Positions 8,696 through 17,744 of a stretch of DNA of 64,000 nt are shown piece by piece; the stretch's first letter is position 1; each line of letters opens with the position of its first letter. Under the pieces are notes generated by a model. That model was not told the DNA's origin. It did not search any database and worked only from the letters and a program-made list of their open reading frames with translations. This stretch comes from Microvenator marinus (GTDB lineage: Bacteria > Myxococcota_A > Bradymonadia > Bradymonadales > Bradymonadaceae). The stretch is from assembly GCF_007993755.1 (NCBI RefSeq), contig NZ_CP042467.1:4178001-4242000 (forward strand). The letters run 5' to 3'. A program made the position numbers and the translations under genes.

Positions 8696-9870
8696 TCGAT
8701 TCGATTCAATCACAACTTGAGCCCTTTGTGGCCACGGGGCCGAACGACGTTCCGTTGAAAGCGGTCACCCAGGCTCTTGCGTGGGGCGTTTTGGACTCCG
8801 AGAAGTCGCAACGTACGGGTGCTTTGGGTTGTCTTGATTCGGCGCTATTTGATATTGCGAGCGTCACAAAGCTCTTCACCGCTACGCTGGCCATGATCGC
8901 GAATGACCGTGGGCTGCTTCGGTTTGAGGACGATCTCGGGCGTGTTTTTGAAGCGTTGGCCGGCGTCACTCTTGATGCTCTGCTAAATCACACTTCTGGA
9001 CTTGATGCCTGGCGGCAGTGGTATCTGGAGCTCGATGTTCCGGTTCAAGCTCACCAGCCTGATTTGGCCGCTATGAAGGCGAATCGAGAGCGCATACTGC
9101 ACGATATTCTCGAATCTGGAAGAAAGCCTCCGGGGCAGGCGTATGCCTATTCGGATCTCGGCTATATCCTGCTTGGTCGTTGTCTGGAGGAAGTCTTCGG
9201 GCAGAGTCTAGATGAGGTTGTTCGGGATGAGATTTCCGAGCCTTTGGGGCTTCAAGACACGCGCTACGTCAATCTCTTGAATGGTGAATTGCCTTTGCAG
9301 GCTGTGCAAACGGAAAGGTGTCCCGTACGTGGCGCCTCAACGAGCGCGGCCCTTTCGTCACTAGATGAGTTTGAGCGCGTTCGACATCTACCCGACGAAT
9401 CACACGGCGTGTCCGATCCCACGAGGGGGAAAGGTGTTGAAGGCGTTGTGCACGATGAAAATGCGTGGATTCAAGGTGGTGTTTGTGGGCACGCCGGTCT
9501 CTTTTCGAATGTGGAAGATCTCTTGGCGTTTGGCGCACATTTTCTAGCCATTTCCAACGGCAATTCCGGCATTGTACGTGCCGAGACTTTGGCCCATGCA
9601 TGGGACCGCAAGCACCTGCATCCTCAAGGTCATCACGTGCTCGGATGGGATACCCCAAGTGGAGAGCGCACCTCAGTCGGGCGTGGCTTTTCCAGAACGA
9701 AAACTTACGGTCACCTCGGTTTTACCGGTACCTCCTTGTGGCTCGACCTCGCGCATGAGACCGTGGCCGTGCTCCTGACGAATCGCGTCTACCCAACACG
9801 AAATAACCCCGGCATCCTCGATCTGCGCATCGCTTTTCACGAAGCTGTTTTGAACCCAGAAAGTCCATGA
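8692..9870 (+). CDS. Serine hydrolase of the beta-lactamase/class C family (PF00144-like)
   Basis: 392 residues from a TTG that overlaps the prfC stop. The active-site pattern is visible: SVTK at 57-60 (nucleophile Ser and general-base Lys) and YSD at 153-155 in place of YxN, followed by HTSGL and a C-terminal HLGFTGTSLWLD that corresponds to the third (H/K)xG element. No signal peptide is seen, so it may act in the cytoplasm, which is unusual for a penicillin-binding relative; esterases and peptidases of this fold exist. It ends with an ATGA overlap with the next gene. Substrate is unknown. Confidence 0.82.
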   Translation: MIDSIQSQLEPFVATGPNDVPLKAVTQALAWGVLDSEKSQRTGALGCLDSALFDIASVTKLFTATLAMIANDRGLLRFEDDLGRVFEALAGVTLDALLNHTSGLDAWRQWYLELDVPVQAHQPDLAAMKANRERILHDILESGRKPPGQAYAYSDLGYILLGRCLEEVFGQSLDEVVRDEISEPLGLQDTRYVNLLNGELPLQAVQTERCPVRGASTSAALSSLDEFERVRHLPDESHGVSDPTRGKGVEGVVHDENAWIQGGVCGHAGLFSNVEDLLAFGAHFLAISNGNSGIVRAETLAHAWDRKHLHPQGHHVLGWDTPSGERTSVGRGFSRTKTYGHLGFTGTSLWLDLAHETVAVLLTNRVYPTRNNPGILDLRIAFHEAVLNPESP

Positions 9871-11915
9871 AAATTTCCGTTACGATACCCTTCGAAGAAC
9901 CTCAAGCGACCCTCAGACACTACATCGAGCGTGCCTGGCCTGAGGGTTCCAAATCCGAGATATCCACGATTATCTCCACGCGTAAGGCTACGGTTGACGG
10001 GCGTCCCGAGGGGCACTCGGACCGTCGCCTACCTGCCGGAGCGACCCTGGAGTTCGAAGCGGACGAGAGCGAGGCTTCCTATGAACTACCGGACGCGGTG
10101 GATTTGGGGCGTGGCGAGGGCTGGGTCGTGGTGGAGAAGAGCATCGGCACGGTAGGACATGCCGATCACTCAGACCCGATGAATCACGTGCTCTATCTGG
10201 CCGACCTTTTGGGGGTTGATCGCGAGGAGTTCTTTCCGCTCTGGGACATGCCCGTCAATTGCGGTGGGCCTTGGCCCATCGCGATGTCTAAGGCGGATGC
10301 GACGAGGCTTCGAGAAGCCATCATGAAGGGCGAAGTCAAGACTACGTGGACGGTTGTCGCGCCCGCACCGTCGATCCCTAGAGGAGAGTTCAAATACAAC
10401 GGTTTTGTGGTCCATTACGGCACCACGCGAAAGGAAAAGGGCCTGGCTGAGCTTCAGCTCAATCCCGATTTTGCCGGAGCCAAGGCTGGTGACCCTTTGA
10501 CGTCGTTACTCGACCTTCTGGCAAGGTACGAAATCCCGGCAGTGGGCGACCGCGAGCGCGGTGGACTTATTGCTGAGGGTGGGCTTCGTCTGCACCTCAC
10601 CGCTATTTACGGGGCAGATTTTGGGCATTCTTGGAACGCCCCGAACTGGTGGCCTGGCCAGCTTCTGGCGCCGGAGGAATTGGAGCAGCAGAGCGAGACG
10701 AGCCTTCCAGAGGCTCGGCGCGATCACGGAATTCCTTCATTAACCGTTTCCAGAAAGACGTTGGAGGTCATGGCGGACGGCCATCCCTGGGCGCTTGCGG
10801 ACAAAGAGACGGGCGGCCGCGATAGCATCAAGCAGGGTACGGTCGTGCAATTGGTTAGCCCACAAGGGCAGCCCGGGCCCTACGCCTTGCTAGAACACGG
10901 CAAGGTCGCAGCGCGATATTTCACACGAGACGCCTCACTCGCCCGCAGTTTTACTGAGGAAGTGACTTATCGGCTCAATCGCGCGATTGCGCGCCGTCGT
11001 GACTTGCTCAAGAACACGGAAACCACCGATGTCTTCAGGCTGGTTCACGCTGAGGCAGACGGCCTCCCGGGACTTGAGATTGAACGCATGGGAACCTTGC
11101 TTCGCGCTGTGATTACCGGCGGTGCAGCGAATCGCCTTAAGGGAATCGCGTACGAGAATATTCTGCAGCACGATCCGGGGGCTTTGATTATCGAAGCCCC
11201 GCATTTGCGCGACGTAAGACAGGAGAAGAACCTTCCACAGGCACGCGTGGTCAAGGGCAACGCCTACCATGTCATCCCTGGAGACCGCACGATTGGCCGA
11301 GAACACGGGCTCAAGTACTGGCTTGAGCCGTGGGAAGGGATCGATGTGGGCTTCTTTGCGGACCAGCGAGACAACCGAAAACGCCTTCTGGAGACCGTGA
11401 AGCCGGGCGAGCGTTGGCTGAATCTTTTCTGCCACACGGGGGCCTTTAGTGTGGTCCTCGCGCATTGCGGTGCCGAAGTGGTCAGCGTTGATTTGAGTAA
11501 ACGTTATCTCGACTGGCTCCAAGAGAATCTGGAGCTCAACGACTTAGACGTCTCGTTGAACACCAATTTCGCCGAGGATGCACGTGAGTATGTGGCGCGC
11601 TCTAAAGGTGGCTACGACGGCATCATCGTGGATCCGCCTACGGCGGCACAGGGAAGCGCTGGGTTTTGGTCGGTTCGAAAGGACTATGAGAAGCTCCTGC
11701 TCGAGTGCCATGCCTTGTTGAATCCCGGTGGTGTGATGCTCATTTGCCGGAATGACAAACAGCAGAAAGAGCCTTTGCGTCAGTTTGTGGAGCAAACCTT
11801 GAAGGGCAAATTCGAGCGAATCGAAGACGCGCCAGCAGCAGCCGATTACCCGGGGCTTACAGGCTTTCCGGAAGGCGATGCCTTTGACGGTGTGTGGGTC
11901 TACACTTCGCCATGA
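9867..11915 (+). CDS. Fusion: S4 + catalytically dead RluA-like domain + PUA/RlmI-type rRNA methyltransferase
   Basis: 682 residues. Residues 1-65 look like an S4 RNA-binding domain. Residues 80-260 follow the RluA pseudouridine synthase fold: the tail IPAVGDRERGG corresponds to the family's hPIvGDxxYGG. At the HRLD catalytic box, however, it reads MPVNCGGPWPIAMSK (128-142), so the essential Asp is absent. From about 296 a PUA-like stretch (GHPWAL...) leads into a Rossmann methyltransferase with NLFCHTGAFSV (motif I) and IIVDPPTAAQG (motif IV), as in RlmI, which makes m5C in 23S rRNA. Probable role: RNA methylation, with the front half as an RNA-binding scaffold. It follows prfC and the hydrolase by coupled overlaps and converges on the kinase gene with a 16-bp overlap. 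Confidence 0.8.
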   Translation: MKISVTIPFEEPQATLRHYIERAWPEGSKSEISTIISTRKATVDGRPEGHSDRRLPAGATLEFEADESEASYELPDAVDLGRGEGWVVVEKSIGTVGHADHSDPMNHVLYLADLLGVDREEFFPLWDMPVNCGGPWPIAMSKADATRLREAIMKGEVKTTWTVVAPAPSIPRGEFKYNGFVVHYGTTRKEKGLAELQLNPDFAGAKAGDPLTSLLDLLARYEIPAVGDRERGGLIAEGGLRLHLTAIYGADFGHSWNAPNWWPGQLLAPEELEQQSETSLPEARRDHGIPSLTVSRKTLEVMADGHPWALADKETGGRDSIKQGTVVQLVSPQGQPGPYALLEHGKVAARYFTRDASLARSFTEEVTYRLNRAIARRRDLLKNTETTDVFRLVHAEADGLPGLEIERMGTLLRAVITGGAANRLKGIAYENILQHDPGALIIEAPHLRDVRQEKNLPQARVVKGNAYHVIPGDRTIGREHGLKYWLEPWEGIDVGFFADQRDNRKRLLETVKPGERWLNLFCHTGAFSVVLAHCGAEVVSVDLSKRYLDWLQENLELNDLDVSLNTNFAEDAREYVARSKGGYDGIIVDPPTAAQGSAGFWSVRKDYEKLLLECHALLNPGGVMLICRNDKQQKEPLRQFVEQTLKGKFERIEDAPAAADYPGLTGFPEGDAFDGVWVYTSP

Positions 11916-14900
11916 GCACTTAGATAGGCCTGCCGAAGCAACGGAACGTCGGGGTGAACGAAGCCATGTTTCTTGAGAAGTGACTCAGAAATCTCCCACG
12001 CTTCCGCCCTGAGCTGCGGGTCCGAAGAGAGCACGGCGATCAGCAAATCGTCAAAGACGCGGACCGGTAGTGAGAGAAGGCTTCCATAACGAGAGCGGCC
12101 TATCTCAGCCTGCTCAAGCGCCTCTGTTCTGCGCTCGGTCACAAAGTAGAGAACGCCAAGTCGGCCGCGCACCATCGACTCCACCACCGAGCCGGTTCGC
12201 TGCAACATCTCAATCGATCTCAAAAGGAGCTCTTCGGCCAGGTCTGGATTTCCGGTAAAACGCGCAAAATCGCCGAGGACTTGCAAGGCCATGGCCGCTC
12301 CGGTTCTAGATCCCGTCTCCTCGAACAAATCCAAAGCCCTCGAGGCCAATTCCTCTGTCTCGGGCTTTAGCGCCCGCAGTTCAATCTCTGCGAGTCCAAC
12401 CAAGTTCCACGCCTCTTCGCGCTTTGAGTTGGCAGACTTGGCCGCCTCGATACCGAGTCTATAGGCTGCCCTAGCCTCGTCTGCATTCGGCCCGTTCGAA
12501 TGGTACCAGCCGGCCCCATGATAGAGTTTTGCGGCCAGCGTTTTGTCATGGTGCCCAAGCTCTGCGGCGAGTCCGTAGTAGTGGAGAACGCCCTCGTGGT
12601 CACCGGTCACAAAGAGCGCCCCGGCCAGAGCGCGATACGCGTCCGCCCTCGCGATGGGGTCTGGGCAAGTCACGACGTGCCGCTCGAATGCCGCCTTTGC
12701 CGCCATGATGTCGCGAACGCGACCGGTAAATCTGAGCATCTCGAACCGGACGGTAACCAGCCGCACTCGCCGCGGATCATTCGGAGCCACTCCCAATCTA
12801 GCGAGGCGTCGCTCGAGCTCGTCTGCCAGTGTGCTCGCGCGCTGGTACACGTTGTGATGAAGGTATTCTTCTACGGCCAGCCGCAATTCCTCGGCGGCTT
12901 CGCCTTCCAAGCCGGCTTGGTCGAGAATTGTATGCCGTCTCTCGTGTACAGAGACTCCCGGAGCCGGCAGGGCCGCGCGGGCAAGGGCGCGGTGCATAGA
13001 CTCCCAATGGGTCGATTCACGGCACGCCTCGAGCAACTCACTTCGGTGTGAGCGTTCTTTGATCCACCATGAGGCTCCGTCGGTGCCAGCGATGCCGGTG
13101 GCCACCGCCCGATAGACTACATCGTCGGGCGCAACTTCGATTCCCAGTTCCTTCAATAGGCGTCGCCACTCGACCATCGAAATCTCGCCCTCGAATAGTC
13201 CAGCAGCTTGCATCACGAGCTCGACTTCTTCACGCTTGTCAGATGGATATTGGGCCAAGAGACGAGCTTGGATCTTGGGCCAAAAGACTGAGAATTCGCG
13301 CGAAACGTTGGACTTCGCGGCCAGGGCATAGCCCTCACTCGAAGGTACGAGTTCATGCGCCCGAATCAGGTTTTCGATAAACTGAACGGCGCGCCCCGGA
13401 TGCCCCTGAGACGCCTGTGCAACGCGCGCTGCAGCGCGCCGCTCAAGGGGTGCGACTGCTTTCACAAATGCTTCGTGCTCAGCATCACTCAAAGGGCCAA
13501 GCTCTAATTGAATAGCGTCTTGCTCAAAGGCCGCCAGCTGCTCGGCACTCTGCGGGCATATGACGTCCAATTCTCTCGCCGCAACCACCAAGAGGCCAAG
13601 CGTCTCGTCCTTTAAGAGAGCGTTCGCGATCGCCAGAGTGTCCCAGCCCCAATGCGCATCATCCACCGCCAGCACGATGGGGCCATCCAGACTCATAAGG
13701 CGTATTAGCCAGCTCAGGATTGCAAGTCTCTCGCCCGGTGTCTCGAACCTGATATGCGCGGATTCAGGCTCAAACAGCGCCGCTAACTCTTCGGCCCGTT
13801 GCTCCACCTGTTTGTCATCGATTAGCGAGTCGTTTCGTTTCAGGATTCCACGGATGGCCCCTTGCGCCTTATCTCTCAGTATATGGTCGCTGTAGCCCAC
13901 GAGCCCAAGCTTGGACCGGAGAGCCTGCACAAGTCCTTCATTGAGGCCCCCTGTCTTCGAATGCCGGGTCCGGATGACTTGGCCAGAGCCAAGCTCAAGA
14001 ACTCGAGTCAAAAACCAGTCGAGGAGTCGGCTCTTTCCACTTCCCGAGGCACCCAGAATCGAGATTTTTTGTGGCGAGTTCGTGGCCGTGCGCAGGAGTT
14101 CCCAGAGGAGTTCTCGCTCCCGATTGCGTCCCACAAAGGGCGTTTGTCGCAAGCCAAAGAGGTTGAGGCCAACCCCAAACAAGCGCTTGTCGTGCGTTTC
14201 GCTCGCCTCGACCACGTGAAAAGGTACCGGTGGGGCTTCCACTGCGAGCGCGTTGTTGTCGGTTGAGTCCTGAGTGAGAAGCTCTCCGAGTGAACTGAGG
14301 TCGCTCACGGCTGTGTGCATCGAATCGAGTGTCAAGGTTGCTACCGACGTACTTTGATGAATGGCGGCGCTAAGTCGCGACATCTTCATCCAGCGTGGAT
14401 CCTGGCTCACCATGCGGTAAAGCGCCCACGAAGCCTGTGCGGCATTGCGATAGCGTTCTTCCGGGTTCTTATGCGTCAATCGACGAAGCCACGGTTCGAA
14501 CTCGGCCGGAACGTCAAACCTCGGGGTGAGTTTCGGAAGCGGTTCCGTGAAGTGCTTCTGGGCGATTTCGATCATCGACTTGCCGTCGAAGGGAACGCGC
14601 CCCGTAGAGAGTTCCCAGATCATGCACCCGAGCGAATAGAGGTCAGTCCAAGGGCCATTCGACTGCCAGTCACCGTGGAATTGTTCGGGCGACATGTACG
14701 AGGGCGTGCCGGAGGTGGTGGAGGTCCGCTCCTCATTGATATCACTAGATGCGCGCGCAATTCCGAAATCGGTCAAAATCGGGCGCAGTCCGTGGTCGTC
14801 GTCTGATTTGAGAAGGATATTGGAGGGTTTGAGATCGCGGTGAATGATTCCGCGCGCATGAGCGTAGGCGAGCGCGTCGAAAACATCAAAGAGGACCCGC

Positions 14901-15226
14901 GCGAGCTCGGAAAATGACTTCAGCTGAAGGCCTTCTAGCGTGCCTCCTTCCGAAAGCTCCATCGCAAACCATGGTGCACCCAGCGGAAGTTTGCGGTCGT
15001 CATCTGCTTTGACCTCTCCAACATCCAGAATGTGCACGATGCCGCGGTGATTGAGCGCTGCCACGGACTGAATCTCGCGCGCGAAGGCGCGACGCCCGAT
15101 CTCGGAGTGGACGTCGTGAACGACCTTTAGCGCGACATGATAGCCGCTAGGGTGGTGTTCGGCGCGCCAAACCGCGCCCATCCCGCCTTCTCCCAAAAGC
15201 TCAATAAGTCGAAAACTACCCGGCAT
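11900..15226 (-). CDS. Ser/Thr protein kinase with AAA-type ATPase and TPR-rich C-terminus
   Basis: 1108 residues. The kinase domain is at the extreme N-terminus: LGEGGMGAVW (11-20), Lys34, HRDLKPSN (129-136), DFGIA (153-157) and GTPSYMSPEQ. An AAA/STAND-like ATPase follows, with Walker A GASGSGKS at 392-399 and Walker B LAVDDAHW at about 525. The C-terminal 500 residues are helical repeats of TPR type (for example ADAYRALAGALFVTGDHEGVL). No membrane segment is evident. This order (Hanks kinase, ATPase, TPR) is common in myxobacterial signalling proteins. An in-frame stop lies just upstream of the ATG, fixing the start. It is divergent from the lipase operon and probably monocistronic. Confidence 0.9.
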   Translation of the reverse strand: MPGSFRLIELLGEGGMGAVWRAEHHPSGYHVALKVVHDVHSEIGRRAFAREIQSVAALNHRGIVHILDVGEVKADDDRKLPLGAPWFAMELSEGGTLEGLQLKSFSELARVLFDVFDALAYAHARGIIHRDLKPSNILLKSDDDHGLRPILTDFGIARASSDINEERTSTTSGTPSYMSPEQFHGDWQSNGPWTDLYSLGCMIWELSTGRVPFDGKSMIEIAQKHFTEPLPKLTPRFDVPAEFEPWLRRLTHKNPEERYRNAAQASWALYRMVSQDPRWMKMSRLSAAIHQSTSVATLTLDSMHTAVSDLSSLGELLTQDSTDNNALAVEAPPVPFHVVEASETHDKRLFGVGLNLFGLRQTPFVGRNRERELLWELLRTATNSPQKISILGASGSGKSRLLDWFLTRVLELGSGQVIRTRHSKTGGLNEGLVQALRSKLGLVGYSDHILRDKAQGAIRGILKRNDSLIDDKQVEQRAEELAALFEPESAHIRFETPGERLAILSWLIRLMSLDGPIVLAVDDAHWGWDTLAIANALLKDETLGLLVVAARELDVICPQSAEQLAAFEQDAIQLELGPLSDAEHEAFVKAVAPLERRAAARVAQASQGHPGRAVQFIENLIRAHELVPSSEGYALAAKSNVSREFSVFWPKIQARLLAQYPSDKREEVELVMQAAGLFEGEISMVEWRRLLKELGIEVAPDDVVYRAVATGIAGTDGASWWIKERSHRSELLEACRESTHWESMHRALARAALPAPGVSVHERRHTILDQAGLEGEAAEELRLAVEEYLHHNVYQRASTLADELERRLARLGVAPNDPRRVRLVTVRFEMLRFTGRVRDIMAAKAAFERHVVTCPDPIARADAYRALAGALFVTGDHEGVLHYYGLAAELGHHDKTLAAKLYHGAGWYHSNGPNADEARAAYRLGIEAAKSANSKREEAWNLVGLAEIELRALKPETEELASRALDLFEETGSRTGAAMALQVLGDFARFTGNPDLAEELLLRSIEMLQRTGSVVESMVRGRLGVLYFVTERRTEALEQAEIGRSRYGSLLSLPVRVFDDLLIAVLSSDPQLRAEAWEISESLLKKHGFVHPDVPLLRQAYLSAHGEV

Positions 15227-15291
15227 TGAGACTTAACGCTCCGCTAGAATCGAGGTATCTTAGCGCGACCTTAATCAGGATGCATGGACCA

Positions 15292-16179
15292 ATGACCCAA
15301 ATCAACGTCGAAGACCTTTATCCGACCATGGAATGGCCCGAGGAAATGCCTCGAAAAGACGGTTTCTGGAAGGCGTCCGATGACACGGATATTTTCTGGC
15401 AGCATTTCAAAAATGACGAAGCAAAGGCGTCCATTGCCCTTATGCACGGGTACGGCGAACACTCTACGCGCTACAACCATGTTGCTGCAGCACTTGTGCG
15501 TGCCGGATTTGACGTCATGGCAATAGACGCGCGTGGACATGGCAAGAGCGCAGGCATTCGAGGACACGTCCTGGCCTACGATGACTACGTCCGAGACATG
15601 GATATGTTGGTCAACAAACTGGCCGAAGAGAGCGAGCGCCCAATCTTTTGTTTGGGTCACTCAAACGGTGGCCTCATCACCTTGAGGCACGCACTGCAAA
15701 ACAAGAATCCCAGAATCAAGGGATATATGGTCACAAGCCCGTTCTGTGGATTTAAAGTACATGTGCCGCTCCCGAAGGCCGTGCTGGGCAGGGCGATGAG
15801 CCGTGTTTGGCCATCGCTCGCGATTCCCACGGGGTTGGATGCGGAGGTGCTCTCGCATCGGCAAGAGGTCGTGGATACGTATCGCAAAGACCCATTGGTC
15901 CTAAGCAAAGCCACCGCGCGTTGGTTCACGGAGACTAAAGCGGCTCAGGGAGACTTGAGAGCCCGGGCTCGGCAGATCGAGAAGCCTGTGATTTTCTTAG
16001 TCGCCGGGGCCGATGCGCTAGCCGACCCGCATGATGCCGAGGCGATCTATCACGAGTGCGGCACGCACGACCGGCATTTCGAGGCGTTCCCAGAGCTCTT
16101 CCATGAAATTCTGAACGAGGATTCGTGGCCCGAGCATGTCCAGACTCTGGTAGACTGGATGGAAGAGAGGTTGACATGA
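15292..16179 (+). CDS. Alpha/beta hydrolase, monoacylglycerol lipase/lysophospholipase-like
   Basis: 295 residues from ATG 15292 (AGGA 11 bases upstream); ATG 15280 or 15226 are possible but would add an atypical leader. It shows LMHGYGEHSTRY (oxyanion region), AIDARGHGKS, nucleophile GHSNGG (Ser124), the acid region GADALADPHDA and the histidine in ELFHEILNE, the serine aminopeptidase S33/Hydrolase_4 pattern seen in monoglyceride lipases. No signal peptide, so probably cytoplasmic. The stop overlaps the next gene's start (ATGA), and that gene overlaps hutI, giving a three-gene operon divergent from the kinase gene. Confidence 0.85.
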   Translation: MTQINVEDLYPTMEWPEEMPRKDGFWKASDDTDIFWQHFKNDEAKASIALMHGYGEHSTRYNHVAAALVRAGFDVMAIDARGHGKSAGIRGHVLAYDDYVRDMDMLVNKLAEESERPIFCLGHSNGGLITLRHALQNKNPRIKGYMVTSPFCGFKVHVPLPKAVLGRAMSRVWPSLAIPTGLDAEVLSHRQEVVDTYRKDPLVLSKATARWFTETKAAQGDLRARARQIEKPVIFLVAGADALADPHDAEAIYHECGTHDRHFEAFPELFHEILNEDSWPEHVQTLVDWMEERLT

Positions 16180-17744
16180 AGTTCTGGCACCTTGTTCTCG
16201 TTATCGGATTGATCGTTTCCATGGGCTGTGAGGAAGAAGGCCCTGCGCTCGATGACCAGGTTCGAAACGAGATTTTTAAGGTGCTGCAATCTGGAGCTGA
16301 ACACCCCACCGATCCGTACGTTCGGGCAGAAACCATGCGGGTCTTGGAGCTCTTGAAGGATCCGGCTTTCAACAATTTTGCCGAAGGGCGGCTCAAAGAT
16401 AGCTCCGCCATGGTGCGGGTAGCCGCACTCAGAGTTCTACTCGCCAATAATCACGCCGAGGCGAGGTCGTTGGCTCTTCAGATGTTCAACGAGACGAGCG
16501 GCCCTGAGAGGCTCGCCGTGCTCAGTGCGACTCTCGAGCATGCGCCTGAGCCGGTGCAGCGCGAGCTAATTGGCCGCGCTATCCGTTCTCCAGACGAGGA
16601 AGTCAGGCGGATCGCATTTGAACAAGGCTATATCAACCGCATAGACTCGGCGATCGCGGAGTCCAAGACCCAATACCTTGAGCGCTCGCTCTATCCCGAA
16701 CTCGCTCGGTTCATGAATCTGGATGACCCAATTCTGGCCGCCCGTGCACTAGAGAAATTCTTGGAGGTAGGGCAGGCCGACCGAGCGGAGACCTTTGTGA
16801 AGATCTTTTCGCGAGGCGATGTCTCGTTGGAGGAGCGAACCCAGGCTTGTTACGTGCTTGTGGGCGCAGGAGCTCAGGCGGCAAAAGAGCATTTCACCTC
16901 ATTGCTCGAGAGGAATTCTGAGATCCTAAACGACACCAGTTTAGGTGTGCCCGTCGAGCGCGTTGAGCCCGAGCTTGTTAAATGCGCGACTCTTGGACTG
17001 ACGGCCCTTGGCGAAGAATCCACGATTGCCGATTCGCAAAAATATCTCAAAGGGGCAACCATTCAGGAGACCGTCCGAATCCTAAATGCGCTGGCGAAGA
17101 GCCCGTCCGAAGAAAGTGAGATTTCCCTTCGCGTTGCAATGCAAGATTCGCGAAATGACGTGCGAAATCGAGCGATTGAACTCTATGCACAGCGCGCAGA
17201 CGCGTCGCCCGAGGCCTTGATTCGGGCTATGAGTGGCGCGCCGTTTGCCACCCAAAAGCGAATTTCCGAGCTCTTGAGAACCAAGTTCAAAGACGCATGG
17301 ACCAAAGAACTCTCGTCGGCGCTTCAACGCACCTCCGAGGTCGACCGCACGCTCAAGATTCTTCGCGACGTGATCGTGACCCAACAAGAGGCCAACGACA
17401 TCATCATCCCGATCAAGCCTGAGCTTCAGAAGATTGCCGACGAGGGTCACGAAGAGCGTGCCCCGCTCGCCGCATATCTGCTTGCACTTACCGTTGAGCC
17501 GCTCGACGACAAGGCGATTGCCGAGCTCGACCGAAAGTTCGACGACCCTACGCGCTACGCATTTATCGAGTTCCAGGTTCGTGAGAACCATATGGACTAC
17601 CAACGCCTGTTTAGGGTGTATTTCAATGCCGATCTTTACGTGATTCGGCTTATGAGTGCGGCCGGCATGTGGCGTGCCGCACAATCGGGCGCCGCGCCAG
17701 TCGCGAGCCCCTCCAATTCCACGAATGGACCCGTAGATGAGTGA
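16176..17744 (+). CDS. HEAT-repeat lipoprotein
   Basis: 522 residues. ATG at 16176 (GAGAGG upstream, 4-bp overlap with the lipase gene) opens a lipoprotein signal (LVIGLIVSMGC, Cys about 18). The rest is made of helical pairs with HEAT/PBS-lyase-like character, for example SSAMVRVAALRVLLANN, SPDEEVRRIAFEQGY and DSRNDVRNRAIELYA. Such solenoids usually act as binding scaffolds; here the lipid anchor would place it in the periplasm or at the outer membrane. No catalytic motif was seen. Its last 8 bases overlap hutI. Function is unknown. Confidence 0.8.
   Translation: MKFWHLVLVIGLIVSMGCEEEGPALDDQVRNEIFKVLQSGAEHPTDPYVRAETMRVLELLKDPAFNNFAEGRLKDSSAMVRVAALRVLLANNHAEARSLALQMFNETSGPERLAVLSATLEHAPEPVQRELIGRAIRSPDEEVRRIAFEQGYINRIDSAIAESKTQYLERSLYPELARFMNLDDPILAARALEKFLEVGQADRAETFVKIFSRGDVSLEERTQACYVLVGAGAQAAKEHFTSLLERNSEILNDTSLGVPVERVEPELVKCATLGLTALGEESTIADSQKYLKGATIQETVRILNALAKSPSEESEISLRVAMQDSRNDVRNRAIELYAQRADASPEALIRAMSGAPFATQKRISELLRTKFKDAWTKELSSALQRTSEVDRTLKILRDVIVTQQEANDIIIPIKPELQKIADEGHEERAPLAAYLLALTVEPLDDKAIAELDRKFDDPTRYAFIEFQVRENHMDYQRLFRVYFNADLYVIRLMSAAGMWRAAQSGAAPVASPSNSTNGPVDE

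Noticed and set aside
7952-8713. Long antisense ORF over prfC
   Set aside because: Complement of a strongly conserved GTPase gene; no recognisable protein features.
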